The position numbers and the translations under genes were made by a program. Under the pieces are notes generated by a model. It was not told the origin of the DNA. It searched no databases and saw only the letters and a program-made list of their open reading frames with translations. Below are positions 35,638 to 45,403 of a stretch of 64,000 nt of DNA, piece after piece. The stretch is from Rhodobacter xanthinilyticus (lineage in GTDB: Bacteria > Pseudomonadota > Alphaproteobacteria > Rhodobacterales > Rhodobacteraceae): contig NZ_CP017782.1 of assembly GCF_001856665.1 (NCBI RefSeq), positions 1-64,000 of the forward strand, in the 5' to 3' direction. The number at the start of each line of letters is the position of its first letter. Positions within the stretch are counted from its first letter, which is position 1.

Positions 35638-36816
35638 ATGCGCCCTGATAATCGTTCCCTGCCCGACGACATGGACCTGCTCAAGGCCATGGTCCGCGCC
35701 ATGGCGGAGAAGACGACCGTGCTGGAGGAAGAGAATGCGGCGCTGAAAGCCCGCAGCCTCGACGCCGACGCGCGGATCAAGCGGCTGATGCAGATCCTGA
35801 AGGCCTATGATCGCGCCGGTTTGGGCGGCGCTCAGAGAAGCTGGGAGCCCCTGAGATCAGTGCTGACGAGGAGGCAACAGCAATCCTTCGTCTTCGAGGA
35901 GATCGAGACCGGGATTGCCGCCCTGCGGGCGCAGGTTGGCAAAGGCAGCGCCTCGGGCGAGACGCGGGCGCCTGGGCCAGGCAAGGGCTTTGCGCCCCAT
36001 CTTGAGCGGGTCGAGGTGGTTCTCGAGCCCGAGGACCTGCCAGAACATGCGGGCCGAGAGAAGGTGCTGATCGGGGAAGATGTCTCGGAGCGGCTGGATG
36101 TCATCCCCGCCAGGTTCCGTGTCATCGTGACCCGCCGCCCGAAATTTGCATTCAAGGACGCGGATGGCGTCATCCAGGCGCTTGCTCCGGCCCATATCAT
36201 CGAAAGCGGCCTGCCGACCGAGGCACTCCTGGCCCAGATCTCGGTCTCCAAATATGCGGACGGCCCGCCGCTGTTCCAGCAGGAAGGGATCTATGCCCGC
36301 GACGGAGTGGAGATCGACCGGAGGCTGATGGCGCAGTGGATGGGCCGGGTTGGCTTCGAACTCGAGATCCTCGCCGCGCATGTGCTGGGTGAAATCCTGA
36401 AGGGTCAGCGCGTCTTTGCAGATAAAACCAGCCTTCCGACCCTCGCGTCCGGCACCGGCGCCGTGAAAAAGGCCTGGCTCTGGGCCTATGCCCGCGATGA
36501 CAGCGCCTTCGGCGACGGCGGGCCGCCCATGGAGGCCTATCGCTTCGAGGACAGTCGATCCGGAGAATGCGTTCGCCGCCATCTCGGCGGCTATGGCGGC
36601 ATTCTTCAGGTGGACGGCTATGCCGCCTACAACCAGCTCGTCCGCAAGGACGGGGGCAATGCTGGCCCGCGCCTCTCCGGATGCTGGGCCCATAGCCGAA
36701 GGCGATTCTATGAACTCCATGCCGCCGGGGACAGCCAAGTCGCCACTGATTTCAGCACCACGAGCGGATACCACATTCGGAGACGAATGTCCGCTTCGCC
36801 AATCGAAGCCGCTTAG
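35638..36816 (+). pseudogene. tnpC: IS66 TnpC transposase, C-terminus lost
   Basis: N-terminal coiled coil (KTTVLEEENAALKARSLDAD), then the IS66 DDE domain up to ILQVDGYAAYNQLV and CWAHSRRRFYELH. After SQVATDF the frame runs into unrelated sequence and stops at 36816; the last third with the catalytic Glu is absent. Confidence 0.8.
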
Positions 36817-38180
36817 CAGGGCGCTGAAATAGTCGGCGATGCGGAATGGTTTCCTTTCGGCGCAACTGTCCGGGTTTAGCTTCGGGCGCCTCGGCGCAGA
36901 AAGCATGCCTGTTTGACGCGGTTTGCCATTGTCACGCGGCCAGCAATCGGGGCAGTCTGGCGAGGTTGTTGGCGGCCATTGTGAGGATGAAGCGGGAACG
37001 CACCCGTTCGATGCCCCGATAGACGGTCTGGGCCATGCCGCCGACGGTTTTGGCCCAGCCGAAAGCCTCTTCGATCCGTTTGCGGTGCTTGATCGACAGG
37101 GCGTAGCCGTCGTGCCGGGTGGTTCTGCCGTCGATCGCTGAATATCTCGCCTTCTGCGCGACATGCGGCGTGACGCAGGCTTGCCGCAGGTCGGCAACGA
37201 ACTCTGCGGCGTCGAAGCCCTTGTCGGCGCCCAGCGTCAACTGCCGCGTCGATCCGGGGGAGTGGCGGTGGATCATGTCCAGTGCGGCGCGCCGTTCTGC
37301 GTGCCCGTCGGCCTGCGTCAGGTCGCCCTGCACGATCAGGCCAGAGCGGTTCTCCATCAGCGCATGGCCGATGAAGCAAAGCATCGCGCCGGTGCCGGGG
37401 GATTTCTTGTAGAGCCGGGCATCCGGGTCGGTGGTTGAGGCATGGGTGGCATTGGACCGCTTCTCGCCCCGGAAATCGACTTCCGCATTGCGGTTCTGGC
37501 GGGTGGGACGGGACATCGGGTCGGTCTCGGACGGTGTCGGTTCGGGGTGGTCTTCGGCAGGGCTGTCTTGACCGGACGGGCCGCCCGGATCGTCGTCAGA
37601 CGGCGTGTCGGTCGCCTTCGGCTGGAAGCTCTTCATGGAGGCCCAGGCCTTCACCAACGTGCCATCGACCGAGAAGTGGTCGTCCGACAAGAGCGGCGCC
37701 ACCTCGCGATGGGCCAGGATCGCTGCCATCACCTTGCGCGACATGTCGGTTGTCAGCAGCCGGTCGCGGTTCTTGCTGAACACGGTCGGCACCCAGACCG
37801 CATCGTCGATCCCGAGACCGACGAACCAGCGGAACAAGAGGTTATACTGCATCTGTTCCATCAACTGCCGCTCGGAGCGGATCGAGAACAGGATCTGGAT
37901 CAGGCTCGCCCGGATCAGCCGCTCCGGCGCAATCGAGGGGCGGCCGAAGTCGACATAAAGCGCCTCGAACCCGGCATCGAGACTGGCCAGAGCATCATTC
38001 ACCACCTGCCGGATCTTGCGCAACGGATGCCGCGCGGGGATGCGCGCCTCCAGATCGACATAGCTGAACAGCGACCCGCTCGTCTCGTCCGTCCCGCGCA
38101 TCATAACCCCCGCCGTTATCGTGCCGACGGTGAATCATGTTCTCATATCTCTGTCGAGGCGGGACTATTTCAGCGCCCTG
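36817..38180 (-). mobile_element. IS5-family element (1364 bp)
   Basis: Perfect terminal repeats CAGGGCGCTGAAATAGTC at both ends (reverse complement at 38163-38180). Duplicated target TTAG (36813-36816, 38181-38184) fits the YTAR target of the IS5 group. Confidence 0.92.
36932..38104 (-). CDS. IS5-family transposase
   Basis: 390 residues with the DUF772 N-terminus (RPSIAPERLIRASLIQILFS) and a DDE core: DDHFSVDGTLVKAWAS, TLGADKGFDAAEFV and KHRKRIEEAFGWAKT. A charged Pro/Asp-rich insertion lies in the middle. Intact. Confidence 0.92.
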   Translation of the reverse strand: MMRGTDETSGSLFSYVDLEARIPARHPLRKIRQVVNDALASLDAGFEALYVDFGRPSIAPERLIRASLIQILFSIRSERQLMEQMQYNLLFRWFVGLGIDDAVWVPTVFSKNRDRLLTTDMSRKVMAAILAHREVAPLLSDDHFSVDGTLVKAWASMKSFQPKATDTPSDDDPGGPSGQDSPAEDHPEPTPSETDPMSRPTRQNRNAEVDFRGEKRSNATHASTTDPDARLYKKSPGTGAMLCFIGHALMENRSGLIVQGDLTQADGHAERRAALDMIHRHSPGSTRQLTLGADKGFDAAEFVADLRQACVTPHVAQKARYSAIDGRTTRHDGYALSIKHRKRIEEAFGWAKTVGGMAQTVYRGIERVRSRFILTMAANNLARLPRLLAA

Positions 38181-38258
38181 TTAGGCCTTGCTCCGCGAAC
38201 ATGGGCCTTCCGCCCTACACATCAACGAGATCGCATTATTGCTAAGGCGCGTTGGGCT

Positions 38259-39284
38259 TCACTGCCCCAACCGCTTCGCCCTCTCAGCCATCCTGACCAC
38301 CTGCGCGCTCGCCGTCGCCGCGGCGCTCCGCATGGCGGCAGGCGATTGCACAACCCCCCGCCCGATCGCCTCAACCCTAGTGAGGGCGCCAATCCTCGCC
38401 CGGCCCTGCACACCAGAGGTGTTAGCCAGCCCCCGCAGCATTCCTGCGGATCCACTGGCGATCGCAGGTGCCGCAGCCACCATCAGGTTCCCCGAGATAC
38501 CCCGCACGATCAGGGGTGTTGCCGCGACGAAACCCTTCGCCAGGAACACCATCACGAAGAACGGCACCAGCGAGCCGATGTTCGTGGCTGAGTTCGGGTC
38601 GCCGAGCTGGGCGAGGAGCGAATTCGCCATGCCGACGACGGTCGAGAACATGGCGGCGATGACGATGGGGTAGAAGGCGTAGCTGATCGTCGTTGAGACC
38701 CATCTGTGGAAGAAATCCTTGGTCGCATCGAAGAGCGACAGAGCGATCATGATCGGCGCAAGGCCAAGCATCAGGGTCAGCATCATCTTGGCGAAGATGA
38801 GGACGATGCCGGTCATGAAGCCGAGCAGACTCAAGAGCACCAGGCCGATGCCGCCGAGGATCGCGCCCGTCATCCAGTTCAGATTGCTGCCGATCGCGTT
38901 CAAATATGTCGCGAAGCGCTCGATCAGGTTGTCGAATTCTCCCGCGAAATGGGTTGCGCCTGCGCCACCTCCGCCGACGGAGGAAACCAGCGCGCCGGCG
39001 ACATAGTCGAGGCCTCCGATCACGGCGTTGGTCACCGCGTTGAAATTGGCCCAGTTGAACGCGAAGAGGCCTATCAGTGTCAGCTTGATCAGGTACCAGA
39101 AGAAGCTGGCCCCATCCATACTGCGGAACTGGAAGGCCATGTTGATGCAGACGCCGATCAACGAAAGCGTGACCATCAGCAGAACGATCGTGCCGGTATT
39201 GCTGGCCACAGCCCCGAACTGGGACTCGGCAGCATCGACAAGGAAACCGTCAGCGGTTTCGACCATCCAGCTGACGACACTCAT
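38259..39284 (-). CDS. virB6: type IV secretion inner-membrane protein VirB6
   Basis: 341 residues with at least five membrane segments (for example TIVLLMVTLSLIGVCINMAF and LTLMLGLAPIMIALSLF), the TrbL/VirB6 pattern with the conserved Trp in the middle region (NWMTGAILGG). Forms part of the inner-membrane channel. Last gene of the operon; the start overlaps the previous stop by one base. IS5 lies about 80 bases past its end, so further genes (virD4, relaxase) may have been separated. Confidence 0.88.
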   Translation of the reverse strand: MSVVSWMVETADGFLVDAAESQFGAVASNTGTIVLLMVTLSLIGVCINMAFQFRSMDGASFFWYLIKLTLIGLFAFNWANFNAVTNAVIGGLDYVAGALVSSVGGGGAGATHFAGEFDNLIERFATYLNAIGSNLNWMTGAILGGIGLVLLSLLGFMTGIVLIFAKMMLTLMLGLAPIMIALSLFDATKDFFHRWVSTTISYAFYPIVIAAMFSTVVGMANSLLAQLGDPNSATNIGSLVPFFVMVFLAKGFVAATPLIVRGISGNLMVAAAPAIASGSAGMLRGLANTSGVQGRARIGALTRVEAIGRGVVQSPAAMRSAAATASAQVVRMAERAKRLGQ

Positions 39285-39703
39285 TACCAGTTGCCCTGAG
39301 CTTCGCAGATGTCCTGAACCGCGTGGCGCAGCTCGTTGCGCAGCTGCCGGATGTCCCGCTGCGCTGCCGTATGTTCCGAGGCTGATGCCAGGAGATACCG
39401 TTCGTTGAATTCTTCAGAGGCATCTTCCCATGCCGGGAAGCGGACTTCGCAGCCGCAGTTGCCCGTCTCGACGATCTGTTCCCATGCGCGCAGTTCGTAC
39501 AGATCCATCAACGTCAGCGCCTTGTAAGCCTCGCGCGGGTGGACCTCGTCCATCCAGGTCGGCCGTCCGGGCCGGTCGTTGCAGATCCGGTATTGCTGGG
39601 GCGCGATGGTCACGGTGAGATCGTTCGTGACCTGAGGCGAGGTCTGCGCCGCGAGCGGCGCGGCCAGCAGGGTGACAGCTGCGGCGAGGGTGATCTTGCG
39701 CAT
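39284..39703 (-). CDS. secreted type IV secretion accessory protein
   Basis: 139 residues from the ATG at 39703; the longer upstream frame is a shadow of virB11. Signal peptide MRKITLAAAVTLLAAPLAAQ. Mature part has Cys residues in QYRICNDRP, TGNCGCEVRF and VQDICEAQG, possibly forming disulfides. Position between virB11 and virB6 is where small periplasmic T4SS proteins (VirB7- or TrbK-like) often lie, but no family was recognised. Confidence 0.65.
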   Translation of the reverse strand: MRKITLAAAVTLLAAPLAAQTSPQVTNDLTVTIAPQQYRICNDRPGRPTWMDEVHPREAYKALTLMDLYELRAWEQIVETGNCGCEVRFPAWEDASEEFNERYLLASASEHTAAQRDIRQLRNELRHAVQDICEAQGNW

Positions 39704-39720
39704 GGGGATTTCCTTTCGGG

Positions 39721-40755
39721 TCATTCGGCGGCAACCGCAGGGCGCTTCATGCCACCGGTTTCCGCACTTTTCTGGTCTGGATGCCTTGCCTGCCCCGGCA
39801 GGAAGAACTCGGTGATGCCGCGCGCGCCGTCGTGGCGGCCCGCCTGGATGATCACGTCGATGGAGCCCTCGATGTAGTCGACCATATCGGCATAGGTCAT
39901 CGGCACATCGGTCTTGAGCGCGGCGATGGCGAGACGGCGAACAGCAAGTTGTGGGGTCTCGGCATGCAGTGTGGTCAGCGATCCACCGTGGCCGGTGTTG
40001 ATTGCCTCCAGAAACGTCATCGCTTCGCGCCCGCGGACTTCCCCCAGGACGATCCGGTCGGGTCGCATGCGAAGCGTTGAGGCCAAGAGCACATCGGCAC
40101 TGCGGGCATCCGTGTCCCGGTCGGCGATCAACGTCACAGCATTGGGCTGCTCGGGGCGCAGCTCGGCCGCCTCCTCGATGGTGATGATCCGCTCTTCGGG
40201 CGGGATCAATGAGAGGATCTTGCGCGCCGCGACCGTCTTGCCGGTCGAGGTGCCGCCCGAGACGATCATGTTGAGCTTGTTCTCGACGCAAAACCGCAGC
40301 GCGGCGTCGATGTCGCCGGAGGCCACCACATCGCGCAGCGCGGCGTTCCGTTCCCGGCGCAGACCCTCAAGGCTGCGTTCCTTGCCGAAAAGGAATCCGA
40401 GTTTGATCTTCTCAAGCGGCAGGGAGGAGAAGAACCTAAGAGAAATCGAGAAACCGCCCTCGACTGCCGGCGGCTGGATCACCTGCGCGCGGATCGGGCG
40501 ATCACGATATTGGATCGAGACCGAGACGATAGGCTTCTTGGTGCTGAGCGTGGTCGAGGCTGCTGAGGCGATCTGGTTGCCGAGGTCCTTGATCTCAGTC
40601 TGGCTCAGCGGGCTGCCGAGACCTCGCATGAAGTGATCGCCCTGGAATTCGCCCCAGACTTGTCCGTCGGGATTGATGCAGATCTCGATCGTGTCGTCGC
40701 GCAGGACCTCGGGGCCAAAACGGTCGAGCGACGCTTCCAGATAACTTGCGGCCAT
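39721..40755 (-). CDS. virB11: type IV secretion ATPase VirB11
   Basis: 344 residues from the ATG at 40755, which starts one base past the virB10 stop. Walker A GGTSTGKT, Asp box IITIEEAAELRPEQP, Walker B-like VLGEVRGREAM and His box TGHGGSLTTLHAETP identify the traffic ATPase. It forms a hexamer at the cytoplasmic face and powers pilus assembly and transport. Confidence 0.95.
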   Translation of the reverse strand: MAASYLEASLDRFGPEVLRDDTIEICINPDGQVWGEFQGDHFMRGLGSPLSQTEIKDLGNQIASAASTTLSTKKPIVSVSIQYRDRPIRAQVIQPPAVEGGFSISLRFFSSLPLEKIKLGFLFGKERSLEGLRRERNAALRDVVASGDIDAALRFCVENKLNMIVSGGTSTGKTVAARKILSLIPPEERIITIEEAAELRPEQPNAVTLIADRDTDARSADVLLASTLRMRPDRIVLGEVRGREAMTFLEAINTGHGGSLTTLHAETPQLAVRRLAIAALKTDVPMTYADMVDYIEGSIDVIIQAGRHDGARGITEFFLPGQARHPDQKSAETGGMKRPAVAAE

Positions 40756-40756
40756 G

Positions 40757-42082
40757 TCAGAAAATCTCGAGGTCACGATCGACCATGACCGTGATCCGTG
40801 TACCCTGATCGACGTGTATCACTGGCCGGATCGCCAGATAGTCCTGCATAACGCTTTGCGTGCTATCGCGCAGATCCGTGCCGACATCGCTCGCAACATC
40901 GGCCGCCGCCTCGCTGTCGATTTGACCCGCTGCAGCCGCAGGCAGGGCGCCGATCAAGGAGATCAGCGCGGCGGAGCCGAAGCGTTGCGCGAAACGGGTG
41001 TCGACAAACCCGGTGGTGCCAGTACGGCCAAGCTCGTCTCCACCGAAGGCGCTGATCTGCACGGTCTGATTATCGGGCAAGATGATCCGGTCCCATGCCA
41101 CCATGACGCGCGATTGGGCAAGTGCGACATCGGAGCGGTAGCGCCCGATCAGCCGCGCGCCGCGCGGGATCAGGATACGCGTTCCATCGAAAGAATGGAC
41201 GTCTTCCGAGACGATGGCGCGGATCGCGCCGGGCAGTGTGCTGTCGAGAGCCGTCTCTGTCACAGCCTGAATCATGGTGCCCTGAACAACCGTGTTCGAT
41301 GGGTTCGCGATCACTTCGGCACGTGTCACCTGCGCAGGTTGTGCGCCCGAACGAACAAAGGCTTCATCTGCATTCAAACGTGCGGCTTCCAGCGTGTTCT
41401 CCCTATCCGCACCCGCGCCCATCCCGGAGAACGCGATCATAGGAGACGCGATACGCTCTGCGCGGGCCTCAGCTTCAGCAGCGCGCCGCCTTTCGAGTTC
41501 GGCCAGCCGCAATTCTTCTTCACTTAGTCCCAATGAGGTCGGCTCTGGTGGTGCAAGCCGTGCTAGTTCCAAGTCCATGCGGAGCTGATCCAATTCGCGG
41601 TCCCGCTCGGTCAGCTGCCGCTCGAGGGCACGCTGAGCCTCGGCGGATGCTTCCTGTAAGGTGGCAATTTGCGCCGTCAGTTCCGCAATAGCCTGCTCCG
41701 CCCCGCTATCCGCGGCCTCGGCCGGTCTTGCGCGCAGGTCCTCGAGTTCCGCTCTCAATGTCGCAAGACTTTCCATCAGCGCGAGTTCCGACTCGCTCGG
41801 ACCTGTGTCCGCAGGCGGGGCTTGGCTGGGCTGCTGGGCAGAAATCGGCGCCAGATCTCCGAATCCGGGGCCGCTGCTCTGGAACTCCTCCGGCGCGGCG
41901 GTCGCCATTGGTGCTTCTGCTGACGGCTGCAGGGCAGCCCATGCCAGACCGCCTGCTGCCGCGATGCCGACGACCCCAAGGATCGCGGCAAGCGGCGCAG
42001 GCCGCTTGCTTGCCTTCGCTTTGCCTGTCGAGCCTTCGAGAGCCGCGAGGCGCGCGGCGAGGTCTTCCGTACCTTCGGTCAT
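40757..42082 (-). CDS. virB10: type IV secretion channel protein VirB10
   Basis: 441 residues from the ATG at 42082 (ATGA overlap with virB9). One N-terminal membrane segment (PLAAILGVVGIAAAGGLAWA), a long Glu/Arg/Ala coiled coil (about residues 95-215), and the C-terminal TrbI/VirB10 domain with the antenna region (FVDTRFAQRFGSAALISLIG). It spans both membranes and couples ATPase energy to the outer-membrane pore. Confidence 0.94.
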   Translation of the reverse strand: MTEGTEDLAARLAALEGSTGKAKASKRPAPLAAILGVVGIAAAGGLAWAALQPSAEAPMATAAPEEFQSSGPGFGDLAPISAQQPSQAPPADTGPSESELALMESLATLRAELEDLRARPAEAADSGAEQAIAELTAQIATLQEASAEAQRALERQLTERDRELDQLRMDLELARLAPPEPTSLGLSEEELRLAELERRRAAEAEARAERIASPMIAFSGMGAGADRENTLEAARLNADEAFVRSGAQPAQVTRAEVIANPSNTVVQGTMIQAVTETALDSTLPGAIRAIVSEDVHSFDGTRILIPRGARLIGRYRSDVALAQSRVMVAWDRIILPDNQTVQISAFGGDELGRTGTTGFVDTRFAQRFGSAALISLIGALPAAAAGQIDSEAAADVASDVGTDLRDSTQSVMQDYLAIRPVIHVDQGTRITVMVDRDLEIF

Positions 42083-42780
42083 GATGTGGCCTGTCCTGCG
42101 TCCTGGACGCAAACCACCTCTTCGCCAAGGCGAAGGACCCATTGTAGATTGACGCCGGACACGCGGATGACGCCGTCACTCAAGGCCTGGCTGTTGACCG
42201 CGCGTTCCCTGCCGTTCGAATATCGGAAGATGGCGGGCACCGGCGCGTTCCGTGAAAACCGGAAATACGTGAAGGTACCATCATCCCAGATGGCCGTCGG
42301 CGTGAACTCTTCTCGGGCGCTGACCGCATAGTTCGCATTCGGCGCATCGGCCGCAACCGCCCTGGTGGGTTGCACGCGGTTTTCAGGATAGCGGAACTGC
42401 ACGACATAATGCGGCGTCTCCCGGGCTTCGACGACATGGAAGTAGTAGGAGCGGCGGTTGGTGTAGACGGTGATGTTGGTGGCGACGCCAGATGCTGTCG
42501 GCTTGATGGCGAAGGCACGGCCACCCGGGACACCGTCGAATTGAAACCCGACCGTATCGCCGGCGATGATCGAACGGATGGTTTCACCCTCACCGAATTC
42601 GACTGTGGTGACGCGGGTCAGAGTCGTGACGACACGGTAAACCTGGCCTTCAGTCCAGGTCGCGACGCGCACGCGATTGTCATGAGAACCTGGGCGGGGC
42701 GTGGTCTCGGCCAAGGCAATCGTTCCCGCGAACGCGAGAATACTGGCGGCCAGCAGCGCAGAGATTGGAGTGCGAGTCAT
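42079..42780 (-). CDS. virB9: type IV secretion outer-membrane core protein VirB9
   Basis: 233 residues with a signal peptide (IALA cleavage) and VirB9/CagX features: YRVVTTLTRVTTVEFGEGET, ITVYTNRRSYYFHVVEAR, PTAIWDDGTFTYFRF. Builds the outer-membrane core with VirB7 and VirB10. Overlaps virB8 by four bases. Confidence 0.94.
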   Translation of the reverse strand: MTRTPISALLAASILAFAGTIALAETTPRPGSHDNRVRVATWTEGQVYRVVTTLTRVTTVEFGEGETIRSIIAGDTVGFQFDGVPGGRAFAIKPTASGVATNITVYTNRRSYYFHVVEARETPHYVVQFRYPENRVQPTRAVAADAPNANYAVSAREEFTPTAIWDDGTFTYFRFSRNAPVPAIFRYSNGRERAVNSQALSDGVIRVSGVNLQWVLRLGEEVVCVQDAGQATS

Positions 42781-43442
42781 TCGGAACGGTCCGATCGGAT
42801 GGCATATTGGGTAACGGTGAAACCGAAAGGGTTTTGCCAGACATCGTCGATCGCGCGGGTCCGCTCGGGCCGGAATTCGAACATCAACGTGGCAGTGAAC
42901 GATCCATCCTGTACCCCTTGCGGGCTTGTCAGGCGCTTTCTGAGCCGGACCTGGGCGCGGTTATCGCCAATAAGGGTGATCGATGCGATCTCAACGGCCA
43001 TCTCGGCCGCAGCCCCGTAACGCGTCGGCGGATAGTTCTCCTGACCCGATGTCCACATCGCGCGCATGCTGGCCTCGGCCGACCCGGAAGACTGTGCCAG
43101 GACACGGCGGACACGAAGATCGTTGTCGAGCTGGTTGTAGGTTTCGCGCTCGAGAATGTAGCGGTAGATTTGCGCTTCGATCACGGCAGGGCGTTCGGCG
43201 AGCGACACGGTTTCAACCGTGGCATTGGGAAGCGCCATCCCGGTCGCGGGATCGTAGGGGACAACCACGGGAGGCGGCGTCTCGACCATCAGCGCGACAG
43301 CCGCAGCTGTCAAACAGCCGAATACACCAAAGCCTGCTCCAGAAAGGCCGATCATCCGCCAAAGCTGTTCCCGGCGCAGGGCTCCGTAGACAAGTTCCTC
43401 TTCCACGAGTTCGCGCGCAGTCATCACCCCTGCCCTACTCAT
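42777..43442 (-). CDS. virB8: type IV secretion inner-membrane protein VirB8
   Basis: 221 residues: short cytoplasmic tail, one membrane segment (MIGLSGAGFGVFGCLTAAAV), and an NTF2-like periplasmic domain with the conserved YNQLD, RYGAAAEMAVEIASITLIG and WQNPFGFTVTQYA motifs. Nucleates assembly. Confidence 0.93.
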   Translation of the reverse strand: MSRAGVMTARELVEEELVYGALRREQLWRMIGLSGAGFGVFGCLTAAAVALMVETPPPVVVPYDPATGMALPNATVETVSLAERPAVIEAQIYRYILERETYNQLDNDLRVRRVLAQSSGSAEASMRAMWTSGQENYPPTRYGAAAEMAVEIASITLIGDNRAQVRLRKRLTSPQGVQDGSFTATLMFEFRPERTRAIDDVWQNPFGFTVTQYAIRSDRSE

Positions 43443-44236
43443 GGCTCAAGGTCCGGCAAGGTGAAGTCCATGTAGCGGCGTTCTTCGGCAACGGTGGCGG
43501 CGTCAACCACGCCTGCATTGCCTGCGCCTAGGGTTTGAATCGCTTCCAGCTCCCACATTCGGGTCATAGCGATGGCGAGTTCCGCCGTGACGCGGGTGTT
43601 GTGATCCATCGAGGCTTTGAGATCCTCCATGTCCGGGATCATCTCGACCAGACGTTCCACCCGTTCGAGAGACTGTTCCGCCTCTGCGTGGCTGTTCTGC
43701 GCCGCCGCCGACATCACAGCACCTGTGGTGGCCCGCGTGGCCACGCCTTCGGCGCCCGGATTGCCGCTGGTGGCGATCTCGCGGAGTGAATCCTCGTCGA
43801 ACCCGGCGCTTGCCAGCGCCTGTTCCATCTGCGTGCGCATGGGCCCGGCATTGGGCCCGATGAGCGCGCTCCAATCGCCCGCCTGGATGCCTCGGATCAG
43901 GCCGGGGATTTCTTCGAAGTTGGCCTCAAGCAAGGTGTCGAGGTCCCCGCCCATGGCAAGCCCGAGGATGCTGCGCGGCCCGGTGAGCGAGGCATACATC
44001 TCGTTCAGCTGATCGAGTTGGCTTTGCAGCATGTCCAGTTGCTCCAACGCATTGTCCAGAAGATCCGTCTGGATCCCGAAATCCTGCAGCATCTGCTGAA
44101 GCTGGCGGATTTCCTGGGCGATGTTCGGGGTGTCGACCGTGGGCACGCCCTGAGCGGTGACAGGCCCCGCGAGGGCGGTGGCCAGCACGAGGGTCGCGGC
44201 GGTGGTGGTGAGGGAACGGTACAAGCGCCGGATCAT
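43439..44236 (-). CDS. virB5: type IV secretion pilus-tip protein VirB5/TrbJ-like
   Basis: 265 residues with a signal peptide (GPVTAQ cleavage) and long helices (AQEIRQLQQMLQDFGIQTDL; TDLLDNALEQLDMLQSQLDQ). The ending RRYMDFTLPDLEP is also found, in changed form, at the end of the preceding lytic transglycosylase. Overlaps both neighbours by four bases. Confidence 0.8.
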   Translation of the reverse strand: MIRRLYRSLTTTAATLVLATALAGPVTAQGVPTVDTPNIAQEIRQLQQMLQDFGIQTDLLDNALEQLDMLQSQLDQLNEMYASLTGPRSILGLAMGGDLDTLLEANFEEIPGLIRGIQAGDWSALIGPNAGPMRTQMEQALASAGFDEDSLREIATSGNPGAEGVATRATTGAVMSAAAQNSHAEAEQSLERVERLVEMIPDMEDLKASMDHNTRVTAELAIAMTRMWELEAIQTLGAGNAGVVDAATVAEERRYMDFTLPDLEP

Positions 44237-45399
44237 CGCAATGTCTCCTGGGTGAAATCCATGAATTGCCGCTCGGCAGCCTGGGCCGCCGCCAAGGCGA
44301 TCTGCTCGGCACTGAGTGGCTCGGTTCGGGCGGCCTTGATCCGGGTCCGGATTGCGACCAGCCGGGCCAGTTCGGCCCGGGCATAGGTGTTGAGCGCGAT
44401 GGCCTCGTGCAGATCCTCGGTCTCACCGATGCGGGTGATGATGTCCTGAACCCGCAGGGCGGCGGCACGGACCGAGACCAGCGAATAGTCGCCATAGACC
44501 CCTGCGCCGTGGGCCGAGAGGCTGAAACTCGCGTTGGCGAGGAGCACAGGGTCGATGGTGCCGAGCGCATCGATGCCGCCTACGGCCGCGAGGTAGCTGT
44601 TGTACTGCTGCGGGATCACCACGACATAATGCTGGGTTTCCGCGAAGGGTGGCACACCGCCATAATCCTGCACATTGCCCGGCCCGGCGTTATAGGCGGC
44701 GAGCGCACGGATAATGTTGCCATCGAACATGTTCAGCATTTGTGCGAGGTATCGCGCACCGCCGGTGACCTGCAGATAGGGATCGTCGTAATAGGCCGGG
44801 TAGATCCCGAGATCCCCCGCGGTACCGGGCATGATCTGGGTAAGTCCGAAGGCCCCCACGGGTGAGCGTGCCCCGATCTGGAAACGGCTTTCCTGCCAGA
44901 TCAGCGCCTGCAAGAGACAGCGCCATTGCACGAGCGAAAGACCTGCGCGGCCGACCCCGGACAGACTATGGGTGTCGCGTGCTGCGCGGATGATCAGCTC
45001 CTCGATCCCCTCCCGGGCATCGCCGAACATCCGCGCTGCCGCTGGATTGGTGTCCTCGGGCGCATAAAGACTGGCGGCCGCGCTTTCGACGTCGTCTACC
45101 GCTCCCTGCCCCGCCTCGAGCCCCGCCACGGTTCCGGCCACGTCTCCAGCGCCAAGCGACATGGCATCCATCAGCCCTTCGAGGGAGGCGAGTTGCTGGC
45201 GCTCGATTTCGGCCAGTTCCTCCTCGCGGCTTAGCCGGTCCTGCTGCAATGCCAGGTCCCGATCGGTCTGCTCAAGGATGGCCTGCCGCTCTGCGAAGAG
45301 GCGCAGGTCGAAGGTCGGCACGCCCTGGGCGACCGCTGGCCCCGCCGTGGGAACTGCCAGCGCAAAACCGATCATCGAGAGAGGAAGCCAGGTCCGCAT
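44233..45399 (-). CDS. lytic transglycosylase fused to VirB5-like ends
   Basis: 388 residues from the ATG at 45399. Signal peptide, then a coiled-coil region (QAILEQTDRDLALQQDRLSR), an SLT domain with catalytic Glu in IWQESRFQIGARSPVGAFGL, QIMPGTA and AAYNAGPGN, and a C-terminal helical part ending QFMDFTQETLR. The mature start (AQGVPT) and end ([YF]MDFT) both match the next gene, virB5, so this looks like a transglycosylase embedded in a VirB5-like scaffold. It opens peptidoglycan for the apparatus. A second VirB1 is present upstream. Confidence 0.78.
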   Translation of the reverse strand: MRTWLPLSMIGFALAVPTAGPAVAQGVPTFDLRLFAERQAILEQTDRDLALQQDRLSREEELAEIERQQLASLEGLMDAMSLGAGDVAGTVAGLEAGQGAVDDVESAAASLYAPEDTNPAAARMFGDAREGIEELIIRAARDTHSLSGVGRAGLSLVQWRCLLQALIWQESRFQIGARSPVGAFGLTQIMPGTAGDLGIYPAYYDDPYLQVTGGARYLAQMLNMFDGNIIRALAAYNAGPGNVQDYGGVPPFAETQHYVVVIPQQYNSYLAAVGGIDALGTIDPVLLANASFSLSAHGAGVYGDYSLVSVRAAALRVQDIITRIGETEDLHEAIALNTYARAELARLVAIRTRIKAARTEPLSAEQIALAAAQAAERQFMDFTQETLR

Positions 45400-45403
45400 T
45401 GGT

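Larger units (their letters stand above)
32165..36747 (+). mobile_element. IS66-family element, interrupted and 3' truncated
   Basis: The left end GTAAGCGGC at 32165 is typical of IS66. It carries tnpA (split), tnpB and a truncated tnpC. The right end is not found; sequence changes after codon SQVATDF of tnpC near 36747. Bases 36748-36816 are an unassigned scrap before IS5. Confidence 0.8.
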
